Source: Hyparrhenia diplandra | Taxonomy: Eukaryota > Streptophyta > Magnoliopsida > Poales > Poaceae | Direction: 5' to 3' | NCBI GenBank assembly: GCA_015847255.1 | Contig: JADLZK010000264.1 | Coordinates: forward strand, 124,001 to 188,000 | DNA length: 64,000 nucleotides | Shown here: positions 40,637-52,000 of the stretch, one piece after another | Layout: each line of letters opens with the position of its first letter | Numbering within the stretch: position 1 is the stretch's first letter | Notes under the pieces: model-generated | What the model was told of the DNA's origin: nothing | Seen by the model: the letters and a program-made list of their open reading frames with translations, nothing else | Database searches by the model: none | Translations under genes and position numbers: made by a program

Positions 40637-42727
40637 GATTCTGGATCATCGCATTCATTCATGAGTCAAGAGTTTGCACAGAAGAATGGGGAACAAATCA
40701 CTGACCTAGGGTTTGGCTACCGAATTAGTTCAGCAGGGGCTGACCAGTTGACTAGGCAGAGGGTTGATGATGTGAAGATTATGATGGGTGATTTAGAAAT
40801 AATAACCTCGTTGATAGTTTTACCCGGTCTGTGTTTGGATGTCATCCTCGGGATGAATTGGATGAAAAGTTGGGGAGTAATCATAGATACGGTCAATAGA
40901 GTAGTGCACTTGAAGCACCCCCGTGACTTAACTGAGCACCAGGTTTTGTTACCTAAGGCCATTGACCTTAACCGTGTTTCAGCTGCCTTGCAAGTGACTA
41001 GTATCTCCGACATACCTGTAGTCTGTGAGTTTCCGGACGTCTTCCCGGAAGACCTACCTGGATTGCCGCCAGATAGGGATGTTGAGTTTGCAATAGAGTT
41101 AATTCCAGGGACTACCCCTATATCCCGAAGACCCTACCGAATGCCACCCAATGAGTTAGCAGAACTGAAAGTACAGCTTCAGGAGTTGCTTGAGAAAGGT
41201 TTCATCAGACCTAGTTTGTCACCTTGGGGATGTCCAGCCCTGTTTGTGAAAAAGAAAGATCAGACGCTGAGGATGTGTGTGGACTATAGGCCACTCAATG
41301 CGGTAACTGTGAAGAATAAATACCCATTACCCCGCATTGACATACTTTTTGACCAATTGTCTCGAGCCAAAGTTTTCTCAAAGATAGACCTTCGCTCTGG
41401 GTATCATCAGATTAAAATCAGACCCCAGGATATACCCAAGACCGCATTTTCTACGTGGTACGGTTTATACGAGTATCTCGTCATGTCCTTCGGCTTGACG
41501 AATGCTCCAGCGCATTTCATGTGTTTGATGAATTCGGTGTTTATGTCTGAACTTGACAAGTTCGTGGTTGTATTCATCGATGACATCTTGATGTATTCTG
41601 AAAATGAGGAAGAACATGTTGAGCATTTGAGGATAGTCTTGGAGAGACTTAGAGAGCATAAGTTGTATGCTAAATTCAGTAAGTGTGAGTTTTGGCTGAA
41701 GGAAGTGCATTTTCTGGGACATGTGTTATCCGAGAATGGAATTTCAGTAGATCCTAGTAAGGTGCAAGAGGTGTTGGATTGGAAAGCACCAGTTTCAGTT
41801 TCTGAGATCCGAAGTTTTCTAGGGTTAGCTGGATATTATCGTAGGTTCATACCTGATTTCTCCAAGATAGCTAAACCTATGACCCGATTATTACAGAAGG
41901 AAGAAAAATTTGTGTGGACACCGGAGTGCGAAGCAGCGTTTCATACCTTGCGAACGTTGTTGACTACGGCTCCCGTGCTCGCACAACCCGACATTCAGAA
42001 GCCCTTTGATGTGTGTTGTGATGCATGTGGTACAGGATTGGGATGCGTACTCATGCAGGAAGGTAGAGTTATTGCGTATGCATCGCGTCAGCTAAGGAAG
42101 CATGAGGTTAACTATCCAACCCATGACTTAGAACTTGCTGCCGTGGTACATGCATTGAAGATTTGGCGACATTACTTACTCAGTAATGTATGTCATGTCT
42201 ATACTGATCACAAGAGTTTGAAGTACATTTTCACTCAAGAGGAGTTGAATAAGAGACAGAGAAGGTGGTTAGAGCTGATAAAGGATTATAACATAGAGTT
42301 GCACTATCATCCGGGCAAAGCCAATGTTGTCACGGATGCTTTGAGCAGGAAATCACATTGTTTGCTGGGACAAGTCGAATCTACGGAGGTTTTTCCTCCT
42401 ATGCATCCGGCTATCTTATGCAACATTCAAGTGCAGAATGAGCTTGAGCGTAGAATTGTTGAGGGCCAGAAAGTGGATAAAGGGATCGCACATATCAAGA
42501 AGAAATTAGAGAATGAGCCTAGTGATCATTTCCTAGTTGATGAAAGTGAAATTCTTTGGTATGATGACCGTCTTGTTGTGCCAAAGGATCGAGAGCTGAG
42601 AGAACAGATTCTAGCAGAGGCTCACTCATCAAAGATAACAATTCACCCCGGTAGTAACAAGATGTATCGGGATTTGAGAACCAGATTTTTGGTGGACAAA
42701 GATGAGAAAGGAGATTTGCACATGTAG
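40637..42727 (+). CDS. pol: Retrotransposon pol: protease, reverse transcriptase, RNase H, start of integrase
   Basis: A single open frame spans 40,661-42,727 (688 codons from the first ATG). The aspartic protease active site Asp-Ser-Gly is at 40,637-40,645, in this frame but one base out of register with the gag zinc-knuckle frame. Reverse transcriptase motifs include KKDQTLRMCVDYRPLN, FSKIDLRSGYHQIKI and the catalytic FIDDI (41,573-41,587). RNase H follows with DACGTGLGCVLMQ and YTDHKSLKYIF. The HPGSNKMYRDL part of the integrase zinc-binding domain comes next, then the frame ends early after a deletion removed the Cys pair. RT and RNase H look intact residue by residue. Confidence 0.92.
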   Translation, partial: DSGSSHSFMSQEFAQKNGEQITDLGFGYRISSAGADQLTRQRVDDVKIMMGDLEIITSLIVLPGLCLDVILGMNWMKSWGVIIDTVNRVVHLKHPRDLTEHQVLLPKAIDLNRVSAALQVTSISDIPVVCEFPDVFPEDLPGLPPDRDVEFAIELIPGTTPISRRPYRMPPNELAELKVQLQELLEKGFIRPSLSPWGCPALFVKKKDQTLRMCVDYRPLNAVTVKNKYPLPRIDILFDQLSRAKVFSKIDLRSGYHQIKIRPQDIPKTAFSTWYGLYEYLVMSFGLTNAPAHFMCLMNSVFMSELDKFVVVFIDDILMYSENEEEHVEHLRIVLERLREHKLYAKFSKCEFWLKEVHFLGHVLSENGISVDPSKVQEVLDWKAPVSVSEIRSFLGLAGYYRRFIPDFSKIAKPMTRLLQKEEKFVWTPECEAAFHTLRTLLTTAPVLAQPDIQKPFDVCCDACGTGLGCVLMQEGRVIAYASRQLRKHEVNYPTHDLELAAVVHALKIWRHYLLSNVCHVYTDHKSLKYIFTQEELNKRQRRWLELIKDYNIELHYHPGKANVVTDALSRKSHCLLGQVESTEVFPPMHPAILCNIQVQNELERRIVEGQKVDKGIAHIKKKLENEPSDHFLVDESEILWYDDRLVVPKDRELREQILAEAHSSKITIHPGSNKMYRDLRTRFLVDKDEKGDLHM

Positions 42728-43494
42728 CTCGATGTGACAATTCTTTGCAGAGAGTTAAAGCTATTCATATGAAGACTGCGGGATTGTTGCAACCGTTGCC
42801 AATTCTCGATTGGAAATGGGATGAGATTACGATGGATTTGATTGTTGGTTTGCCGCAAACCCAGAAGGGGTTTGATTCCATTTGGGTAATTGTGGATCGC
42901 TTAACCAAAGTGGCTCATTTCATTCCTATCAATATACATTATGAGCCTCATCAGTATGCAGAGCTGTACATTTCGCATGTACTCCGTTTGCATGGAGTGC
43001 CTAAGTCAATAGTGTCGGATCGTGGATCCACTTGGACCAATAGATTTTGGGAGAGCCTACAGGAAGCCTTAGGAACCAAATTACTTCGTAGTTCCGCTTA
43101 TCACCCACAAACCACAGGCCAAACAAAACGAGTGAACCAAATACTAGAAGATATGTTAAGGGCGTGTGTGTTGTCAGCAAAAGGTTCTTGGGACAAATGG
43201 TTGCCGTATGCAGAGTTTTCATACAATAATAGTTATCAAGCTAGTATTCAAATGGCACCTTTTGAAGCATTGTATGGGAGGAAATGTAGAACCCCTCTAA
43301 ACTGGATAGAAACAGGAGAACGACCCTACTATGGAATTGATCTGATAGATGAAGCTGAGCAGAAGGTGAGGATTATAAAGCAAAACATGAAAGCTGCCCA
43401 AGATCGCCAGAAGAGTTATGCCGACAAGCGTAGGAAGCCCATTAGGTTCAGTGTCAGTGACTTTGTTTATTTGAAGGTATCCCCAATGAAATGA
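42728..43494 (+). pseudogene. Integrase core, separated from pol by deletion
   Basis: A second open frame (from 42,745) carries the DDE integrase core: MDLIVGLPQTQKGFDSIWVI with the first Asp, SDRGSTWTNRFWESLQ with the second, and the catalytic Glu in RVNQILEDMLRA (about 43,145). GRKCRTPLNWIE and a basic DRQKSYADKRRKP follow. It is cut from the rest of pol by the lesion near 42,700 and ends at a TGA (43,492-43,494) that looks like a point mutation, because the family frame continues on the other side. Confidence 0.9.
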
Positions 43495-43910
43495 GTGCAG
43501 CGTTTTGGAGCAAAGAGAAAGTTAGCGCCTAGATTCGTAGGCCCCTATAAAATTATTGCCACTAAAGGAGAAGTAGCGTATCAGTTACAATTGCCACAGG
43601 AGATGGGAAGGATTTTCGATGTTTTTCATGTATCGCAACTGAAGAAATGTCTTAGGGTTCCAGAGGAACGAGTGTCGGTTCGGAATGTTGAGATAAATCA
43701 AGATCTAACTTATTATGAGGAACCAGCAAAAGTACTAGACACCAAAGAAAGAGCCACCAGGGGCAAGGTAGTGAAGCAATATAAAATCCTTTAGGGAAAT
43801 CATGGAGAAAATGATGCAACATGGGAGACCGATGAATACCTTCTGAGGAACTATCCACAGTTTTATCACAAATGGTTAGTTTCGCCGAATCTCGGGATGA
43901 GATTCTTTTT
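43495..43910 (+). pseudogene. Integrase C-terminus and chromodomain
   Basis: Continues from the integrase stop with LAPRFVGPYKIIATKGEVAY (the GPY/F module) and IFDVFHVSQLKKCL. A chromodomain follows: LDTKERATRGKVVKQYKIL, a TAG where Trp is expected, then NHGENDATWETDEYLLRNYP. Chromodomains direct chromovirus integration to marked heterochromatin. Both premature stops are G-to-A or equivalent changes, consistent with decay of methylated DNA, though the first could also be another substitution. Confidence 0.88.
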
Positions 43911-43923
43911 AGGGGGAAAGATT
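43911..43923 (+). promoter_or_regulatory. Polypurine tract
   Basis: AGGGGGAAAGATT immediately precedes the 3' LTR start TGTAACACC and would prime plus-strand DNA synthesis. Confidence 0.9.
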
Positions 43924-46900
43924 TGTAACACCCTGGGTGTTAAGCATCTTGAAAGCATGAGCATTTGCATATCATGATCATCATTTCATGCATAATCATG
44001 TGCTAGTGACATTCACTTTGAATTTCTCTCATTTCATGCTTGCTTGACCTAGCTACTATAGGATCTTAGCTATAATGGTGTTTTGGACCTAGATTGTGCC
44101 TAGATATATTTTTGACATAATTTAGGACCATGTTTGAGCTTGAGTTTCAATTTAGAAATTTTATTTTAAATCTGCCCTAGAGGTCAAACCTCTTTGAGTC
44201 ATTTTGAAACTCTTTTCAAAAGTGCATGATAGAGTGGTTTTTAGCAAAAAGTTTCTATAGATGAAATGTAGTACTTTTTATGTAGAACAAATGAACTTTT
44301 ATGAGTTTCTTGTGAAATGGTTCAAATGGTGCCCAACAGTTTGGGTCAAATTTGAGTTGAATTCAAACTCTGTTTTGAATGGTTTGAGTTGACCTTGCTG
44401 TTTTTAATTTTTATCTCCAAATCTAGGCCGAATTAGAAAAAGTTCATATTGAGTGTTATGTAGCTTATGAAATTATCTACAAAGTTGATGTTTTGACTTT
44501 TTCCAAATTCTACACGAATCTCGATGCACAGGCCAAAAACCGACGCCGACTCGAAAAAGAGTGGGGGGGACCTATCGATCGTCGATCCGCCGCCGCCGTC
44601 ACCACCGCGCAATCCACCTCAAACAAGCGTCGGGGCGACATGGCCACCGCGCCGCGCACCGCCGCCATGCCGCCGTTGTCGCGTTTGGCTCGATCGAGTT
44701 TAGGCCGTGCTTTTCGTGTTTAGAGTCGCCTAGAGGTGCTTGAGGTCTTGAGCTAGATGGTTGAGTGAGTATCGCCGTCGCCCATACGCCTTAAAAACCA
44801 TGCCCCACACTCCGCCTAGTTAGGTCAAACCCTAGCCTCACTCCACCGCCGCCACCCGTTTTATTTGGTTTTTCGAACCAAGTGCACCTATGAGTCTCGT
44901 CCAGAGTCGAATGGCGTGTAACACCCTAAATTTTGTGTTTTTGAAATAGAAGAAAATGAATTATTTTTAATTTTTTATGTTCATGAAATATAGAGAAATA
45001 AATATTTTTCGTCAAATTAAAATTTATCATAGGATTTAGACACATGCCGATCATTCATTCATTGCTTTGCCGTATTGCGGCCTTGATCAAAGCTTGAAAG
45101 AATTTCAAGATGTTTTGAAAAGCTATTTGAAATCGTCTTCAATTAAAAAAGAAAATGAACTTCCGCTCGCTCATTCCACGAGTAGCATGTCGCACCAATC
45201 CACCTCAAAACGAATCCCTAGCGTCGCCATGGGCTGCTCTACCTAAAGCCGTCATCGAATCGAGGTAGGAAAACCCGAATTCCCAGGTTTGCTCGCCCGA
45301 ACCCTAATCCGCAGCCCTTTGCCGCCGCCAGTTCTTGCATCCACCGAGGGGCAATGTCGAGTACGTAGCCGCGTGACCACCGTAAGTAAGCATCGAGCAT
45401 GACCCATCCATCCCGTTCAAGTAATGCTTATAGCGGCTTGTAGCGCGGTTTCGGCGGTGCTGTCGACTCTCTTGCCTTGCCGGGGCAAACCGCTCTCGCG
45501 TTTTGAGCTCGTAAGAGATCGAGTTTAGGCCGTGCAAATTCTTTTTCATGTTTTAGAGTCGCCTAGAGGTGCTTGAGGTCTTGAGCTAGATGGTTGATCT
45601 GAAATACCATGCTAATACACATATCTTGTATTCCATTGACAAATCCTATATCCTTCATGACGGCAATGCGATTGATGTTGCCATGTTTCTTTTTTCATTT
45701 CCATCAAAATTCAGTTTACATTTAATTTATTATTATTTTATTCGAAACTTGTAAAACGCGATGCCCGTTCTGAGCGGTGCGTCGCCGCGTGTAGATTAGT
45801 TTTATAAGCTTTTCAACTTGTTTTTCCACTATTGGTGTACTGTTCTAATTATAGTCTTGTTTGCTATGCATGATTGGCCCAATTGGTTGTGTGTTGTTGA
45901 TTGGAATCAAGTAGGCGGTGAGCTTGGCGTGGTGATCTAGAAATTGATCAAGAAGGATTCTCTTGGAGCTTTGGACTTGAAGAAAGGATATCTATTTAAG
46001 GCAAGTAGTTAGCTTTTAACCATGATCATAGAAGTTTAGTCGTTAAACATGAATGGGGCTTGGTTCTAGAGTCCCTGCCGAGGGCTACATGGCGGCGGTC
46101 GATTACCGGGACCTTTTCTAGCTTGTTAGCGGTTCGCGTTAGGGTAAAAGCAGGACTATGGATCCCGGTGTAGGGTTGTATCACGCCGCCGGGTTGATCA
46201 CCATTTTGGAACCTATGAAAGGCTTCATTTAGCGCCTAGGAAGAGGGTTAACCAAGGCGAAAGGGCACCTATGAGTCCGCCTCGCCGAGTAGAGTCGAAT
46301 CCACGGGCATTATGACCTATGTTTGTTTAGGTTCATAATTTTCGTTTATGCTCTACATTATTATGTTATAGTGATCATGGTATTTGGATCATATTGCCTT
46401 GCCGGCATGCACTCACTCTTGCTATCCCCCACCCGTTTAGGCTTGTGGCCGGATCGGTCGTTCCACCGTGGAGTCTACATCGAGGAAGAATCGGGTGTTT
46501 TTCGCGTACGCTAGCTGAGGGCCATTGTTGATTTCATACCCCGATTTTCCATATTTTCATTCGGTTTTTTTTTTCCGCTTTTTTCCGGGCCCGCCCCAAT
46601 TTTCCTTTTCTTTTTCTTTTTACGTTTTTCCGGTTTTGAATGCAAAGCTTAGAAAATTCATAACTTGGTCATTTTGAGTCCTTTTTGAGTGAAACAAATT
46701 TTGTCATGCTTGTTAGATGATAGGCTACAGTATAAAATTATGAAACCCTATTTTCTGATAACTTTTATATAGAGTTTTATTTATGGCCATAAATGCATGG
46801 AAATTGAGGAAAATCATTTCTTTTAATTGGTGCAAGATAAAAATATGCTTTCTGTACAAAGCATGCTTGTTTTTGTGAGTAGAGTCCAGGAAAAATATCA

Positions 46901-49588
46901 TGCATGGTATGTTCTGTAGAAGAAATGTGATTTTCTATTTATGTGCTTTGTGCAAGGTGATCTTTAGAAATTCATAGAAAAATAAATATTAGGGTTTTGG
47001 ATGTGAAACTAGGTATGCTTGTGTTTGATAGGTTTTAGAAGCTTATCATACTCAGAAATCTGTTGTCGACACTTTTCATAGTACAAAGTATTTTCATGCC
47101 TAGTTTTATCACTAGCTTGTCATTTTTGTGTAGGGCTGTATGAGAATGATCTTGCCATGAAAATTTTATGGTAGCTGTTATATTCCAGTACTATGCTCTG
47201 GTAATTTTTGTAGAATTTTCTGAGGTAGTTATGTATTTACCATATTTGTGGTGCATGGAAAATAGGCTAGAAATACATGTTTATATGAAGGTAATATGTA
47301 ATTGTATTTTTATTGTGTGTTCCTAACATGAATAGGATCTGTTAGTAAGCTTGGTTTGGTTAGCTTAGCAGTTTTGACATTTTCTTGTTCCTAGCATTTA
47401 TTTAATTATAGGGTGCAAGTGTGGTGTTTGCTAGGGCATGTTATTTTATGTGCTTTAGATTATCTTTTGACATGTCCAGTAGATTTATTTGGTAGATAAT
47501 TACTTGGTTTACCTGCTGGTTAAGTTTGAGGTAGTTTGCATGAGTAGTTTGTGAGATATGGAGGTTGCATGTGATGTTTGAGTTGAAAACAGAGCCTCTC
47601 TTTTCCTTAATTTCGAGGCTGTTAGGTTCAGATTTAGTTCTGGGTGATGTGGAATGTTTTGTAGGAAATTTTGTTAGCTTTCCATAGAGTCCTAGTTCAC
47701 TGAATTTGGAGTTGTAGAACTCCCTGTGTGACTGTTTTGGTGACAACATGTCTAGCTGCCATTTTCTGTTGATTAGTAAGTAAGGGTGTTTGATTGATGG
47801 AGGTTATTAGGGTTTCTTGTGTAGAATTAATTATGTTTCTACGGAAGAGATATCCACTTACTAATAGCTTCCATCATAAAGCATCCATCCATCATATACA
47901 TATTACTTTATGCAAGTCGATATTCATGTAATTGTAATCATATCTTTTCTCCATCATATGCATCATCACAGGATCGGGGGAAGGGTTCGAGGAGCTGATC
48001 GAGGAGCAGACGGGAGAGCTTCACCATCTGGGAGTGCAGTCCGGAGGAGCCATCGGAGGAGGAGAAGAGTCCCATGACGAGCTGATTTGAGTGTCGAGCA
48101 CGTTCCAACAACGTTCCTGCGAGGCAAGCCCCGAAGCATTCTGCCCTTTCCTAAATTCTTCCAATTAATTTGACTTGAGTCTTTTATATGTTTCATGCAT
48201 TAAGTATAAGAAATGGTTGAAACCGTTGATGCATTGAGATCCTTGTTGAAAGTTGCCCTATCCTATTAGGAGTCTAGGTTAATGCTCAGTATCATGATTG
48301 CAGTAGACAGTGATTCCGGTCACTTGAGGAAATGTTGTGAACAATCACATGGGTGATTGTCAAGCTGCTGTTGAGAACCAGATAAAATAAAACATGTAAG
48401 ATTGGGTGGATATTGTGGTCCTTCCACCTAATCGATTAAGGACTTACTCTTTGTCGGGCTGTGGTCGGAAGTTAAAAGTACCTGTCCATATAGTAGGCTC
48501 CGTGGGGTCGTGAGCCACGAAGCTCGTGGGAATGTTAGGGGCCGGCTTTGCTCGCTTTATCGCTCCTCCTTTGGTGATGGTTGGTGTGGTTAATCGGGCA
48601 CAAGAAGATGCATGAGGGGTCGTACTTTCGTTGTTTTCGCTCACTTGGGTGCCCGAGAAGGAGGGGGTAGCCGGCAGGACCGAGACTTTACTTCCCGTAA
48701 CATCTTAGGAGTGATCGGGTCTGCCTTTACAAAGTAGACCTGGTTTATGGCAGGGTGTTCGCCAGCTGGTTTGCAATCGATTCGAATCGCCATCTCTCCT
48801 GGATAGTGAGAACCCGGGATGCTTCCACGGCAATGTAGTCTAATTATTACAATATATGTTATTTATCATGTTGCAGCTGATATAATTCTGATCAAGTTAC
48901 TTATGCTGTTATTTATTCTACTGAGCAATAATTAATCTTGACTATACAGGACCTAAGGTTATGTAATTAAATAAGTAACCCTTTTAACTTGGAAAATAGA
49001 CAAGTAGCATGCATAGGAGCACTAAACAACTTATTTGTGAAATTAATGTGAGTCAGCTAAACCCCAGATAAAGCCTAGCATGATCCTTGGAGTCTTTTAT
49101 TTTATTTTGGACGGGTAAGTCTAGCTGAGTATTTTGTACTCAGGGTTTTATTCCCGTTGTTGCAGGTGAGCATGTGTACCATGGTTACTGTAAGACTTGT
49201 CTGTTTCCTGTTGATGACGAGTAAGGCCAGGGCAAGGCAATTCTATATCCCTGTCTCATGCTGTTGCAGGGATGACTATCTGCTGGCACTACTTTATATT
49301 TGTTTTCGCTAAAAGACTATTTGGTTTTCGAAACTACTGCTTCCGTACTTGAACCTGAGTTTGTAATAAATTATACCTCGCACTCTGATGTTTAATACAT
49401 CGAACTTGGTTTGAAATACCTGCGGATTTTACTACCGAGCTCAACGATCCTGTTGTGTTGTTGATGAGTTTGAAATCACTCTGAGATTTCCGGAATACCG
49501 GGTTTATATGGACTCAAGTGTAGACTGCGATTGCTTCGGTGATTGCGAATTATACTTGATTTCGTATAAATTGGTCGGCTCTGTCACA
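43924..49588 (+). repeat. 3' LTR (~5.7 kb), mosaic
   Basis: Starts TGTAACACCCTGGGTG and ends near GGCTCTGTCACA; the exact end is uncertain by two bases. The first 600 bases and the last 2.9 kb match the 5' LTR closely. The middle (44,560-46,640) is scrambled: the block GAGTTTAGGCCGTGC..GCTAGATGGTTGA appears twice here (44,697 and 45,520) but once in the 5' LTR (33,790). The block GTGCACCTATGAGTC..AGAGTCGAATGG or its close form also appears twice (44,880 and 46,266) against once (34,127). An unrelated LTR-like start, TGTAACACCCTAAATTTTG, sits at 44,919. Confidence 0.85.
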
Positions 49589-49870
49589 CGCGCAGCGTGT
49601 CGTGGCCGGCCCCTTGACCTCGGCGAGGGCTTGGTCCGGGGACGCGGGCAGGTCGGCAAATCGTCATGGTCGGGGGTCGCCGCACCCGCCAGTTAGTTAT
49701 CGTTATCAGGGGGGCATCGCAACCGGCACGTCGGCGGTGGCGCGTGGTCGGGAAGTTGTCCCCGCCAAAGCCAGCTTCGTCGGATGGGGAGCGCCGCCGT
49801 CGCCGGGGCCCGGCTAGCGCCGCCACACTCTCCAACTCCGACTCATTTGGAGGACCACACCGACGAGGTG
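49589..49870 (+). pseudogene. First exon (right part) of the interrupted gene
   Basis: GC-rich sequence resumes after the retrotransposon and ends at a plausible donor, CCGACGAG/GTGAGATTGG, near 49,870. One frame contains SAATLSNSDSFGGPHRR just before the border. No single frame is open throughout. It faces the same direction as the coiled-coil exon at 50.9 kb and fits as its upstream exon. The retrotransposon insertion would have killed it. Confidence 0.4.
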
Positions 49871-49959
49871 AGATTGGGGTTTTCTTGGGTGGGGTGTTTT
49901 TTTGGAAATGCGGTTGTTTTTTTTCAGTCACAATTCAATGCATGATATAACCATCTCCT

Positions 49960-50280
49960 AAAAGTAATTTGCAAACCATTTCTAACTTGCAAGATCTTGT
50001 GACATTTTTTTGATCGGTCAAGCTAAACAAAATAGGAAAAATAGCACATGATATAGGCTTATTGTATAACCATGAGTCCAACCAAAATCTGGTAAGGTCG
50101 ACTTTTCTACTAATGATATCTCTACCATGTAAGTAAATTTCTTTGATCTTTAGTAAATCAGCCCACATTGGTGAATCAATGCAAGAACCAAATTTGTCTC
50201 TTGTCATGGTTGCATTGAGATCATATTGTTGAACCACCCTTGATGAATGATACAATTGTTGAATCATCCCAAAACTGGAA
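49960..50280 (-). mobile_element. LINE fragment in the intron
   Basis: The minus strand reads DSPMWADLLKIKEIYLHGRD, then TRFWLDSWLYNKPISCAIF and PILFSLTDQKNVT. This matches the W-x-D-L-L...F-W-x-D-x-W-L segment that lies between reverse transcriptase and zf-RVT in plant LINEs. It covers a different part from the other LINE fragments here. No tail is present. Confidence 0.7.
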
Positions 50281-50894
50281 TTTACTATCGCTTCTATGTC
50301 ATACGATCACTTCTATTTTGCTTCATGTATGCCTGGCGTGGTAATAACTTTTGTGGCATCATGTTCAATCTTGGACAGGATGTGCCTCGTTATTAGCAAA
50401 TACACCATGCCTGTCTCTTATGAATGTAGATATGCCTTGTAACCTCTTCATTTTTTTGATTAAAGAAACAATTTTCCATTAAAATAGGTGGACCTCCTTA
50501 GCTTCAATTCGAAATTTCAGTAATATTTCGTTATACAAGTGGAGTGACACAACTTAGAATGGTGGCCTCATATCCGCCATAACCTTAGAATGTCAAAGCA
50601 ATGATCTAGTCTTGACTCGTGATCTGATTCATCAAACTTTATTACCTAATAACTTATTAAATGCATGTTTGATAGATTTAGCAAATTTCACAACAATCTT
50701 GATAATTGTGCTCCCTGTTAATGTGTTTATTGTCTATGTTAAGTCCTCGCTTCTCAATTGACTCTTGTCATGTTTATCCTTATCTGTTTTTCTTTGTTTA
50801 TGTTTAACCCAATGTGTCAAATGTATACTTGATTGAATCATACATAGATATGCTGCTATTCACCGATCGCTTTTTTGTTGATTAAAATGTGTAG
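50281..50894 (+). other. Intron-like sequence
   Basis: AT-rich, with no exon or element I can support, leading into the coiled-coil exon. Confidence 0.35.
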
Positions 50895-51080
50895 ACTTGT
50901 CTTTGCTGCGAGAAGATCATGAAGATGGAGCAGAAGCTGAGGAAGAAGCTGAATTACCTGGGCGAGAAGGTCATGCGGAATGGAGTTAAGATTGTGGAGA
51001 TGGAAAAGGAGCTGGCACAGAAGGAACTTGTCATCTCGCTGATGAAGGAGGAGCTCGAGGACCTCAAGAAGCAGGAGTAG
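50895..51080 (+). pseudogene. C-terminal coiled-coil exon of the interrupted gene
   Basis: From about 50,908 the frame reads CEKIMKMEQKLRKKLNYLGE, KVMRNGVKIVEMEKELAQKE and LVISLMKEELEDLKKQE with a stop at 51,078-51,080: an uninterrupted, highly charged coiled coil of about 57 residues. Its frame is intact. I associate this type of tail with grass GRF-type zinc-finger proteins; the zinc-finger exon itself is not found upstream, where a LINE fragment occupies the intron. A 24-bp unit (GACCTCAAGAAGCAGGAGTAG) is duplicated just past the stop. Confidence 0.55.
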
Positions 51081-51780
51081 GACCTCAAGAAGTAGGAGTA
51101 GGACCTGGCAGACTGATGGATGGACCTAGTAGTAGCCTTGTGAATGGAACTTGATGTATTTTGGATGGACCTAGGTTACAATCTGGTGGTAACTAGATTG
51201 TAACCTCAACTAAATTAGTAGCTGAAAACTTGATGATGGCACCTGATGGTTGATGGTTGGTTGGTAATGTAAATATATATTAGTGACCTAGCTAAGAACT
51301 TGATGATGGCACACGGAACTCTAGTCTCATCTGGCCGGCATATATATGCCTTGTGTAGTAATCTATATGCAGTTAAGCTTATGAAGATTTCTTTGTTGTT
51401 CATTTTTTGCTGAATGTTTTGGATGTGATGAGCTATTGTGAATCAGCACTTTCTCATAATCAAGTTTTGTTCTCAAAATATGGCCAAATAGGAAATAGCA
51501 ATATAGAAAGATAAGTGTTTAGTGGCCAAATATTTGTTATGATTATTTGTTCCTATTTCATAAGTGTTTAGTGGCCAAATAGGGATAACCAATTAAAAAT
51601 ATGGTAAAATTAAAAATAAGTGCAGTAACATAGGGATAATAACAAATTAAAAAATCAAAATCAAAATTTACAGATCAGCAATTTTTCGGTCATCTCCCCA
51701 TCTAATTCCCTTTCCCCTCGTCTCCCCATCTAATCTCTCTTTCCCTTTCCCCTCATCTCCCCATCTCGCCCCACAATACC
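51081..51780. other. 3' UTR and spacer
   Basis: Downstream of the coiled-coil exon. TAGCTGAAAACTTGATGATGGCAC and TAGCTAAGAACTTGATGATGGCAC (about 51,222 and 51,288) form a short tandem duplication. TTGTTCCTATTTCATAAGTGTTTAGTG (51,549) recurs at 52,135. No gene. Confidence 0.4.
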
Positions 51781-51784
51781 CATC

Positions 51785-52000
51785 TCAAAAACCCTCGGTG
51801 GGCGGCGATGGCCCCATGGTGTTGGTTGGCGGCGGGCGGGCGGCGACTGGCGTTCGCGTGCATCCGCGCCAAGAAGACCCCGCAGCCGGCCGCCGCCGAC
51901 AAGGGGAGTCGGGCAGCCTTTGCCGCGGCCAAGAAGAAGTCGACCCCCGCCGGCAACGAGGCCAAAGGGCCTTCCTCGACAAAGGCCAGGAAGTAGAAGG
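51785..52000 (+). pseudogene. GC-rich basic first exon
   Basis: From an ATG at 51,808 the frame encodes MAPWCWLAAGGRRLAFACIR, then AKKTPQPAAADKGSRAAF and AAAKKKSTPAGNEAKGPSST, ending KARK and a stop next to a likely donor (AAG/GTGAGATTTC at 52,000). It is Lys/Ala-rich and low-complexity. A C/T-rich leader (TCTCCCCATCTCGCCCC) precedes it, as in a real grass gene start. With the exon at 52.86-53.06 kb it could form a small two-exon gene, now broken. Function unknown. Confidence 0.4.

Larger units (their letters stand above)
32713..49588 (+). mobile_element. Full-length Ty3/gypsy chromovirus LTR retrotransposon (Tekay/Del-like)
   Basis: Contains in order 5' LTR, tRNA-Met-type PBS, ORF0, gag with zinc knuckle, protease, reverse transcriptase, RNase H, integrase, chromodomain, polypurine tract and 3' LTR. 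That order and the chromodomain identify a chromovirus. The LTRs exceed 4.5 kb and an extra ORF precedes gag, as in large rice Tekay-type elements such as RIRE3/RIRE8. Frameshifts and stops in ORF0, gag and pol mean it is non-autonomous. Flanking bases are AGCGC before the 5' LTR and CGCGC after the 3' LTR, at best an imperfect 5-bp duplication. Confidence 0.95.

Noticed and set aside
35107..47749. The same ~105-residue minus-strand open frame at 35,107-35,430 and 47,441-47,749
   Set aside because: These are the same part of the two LTRs. Conservation reflects LTR identity and not coding selection.
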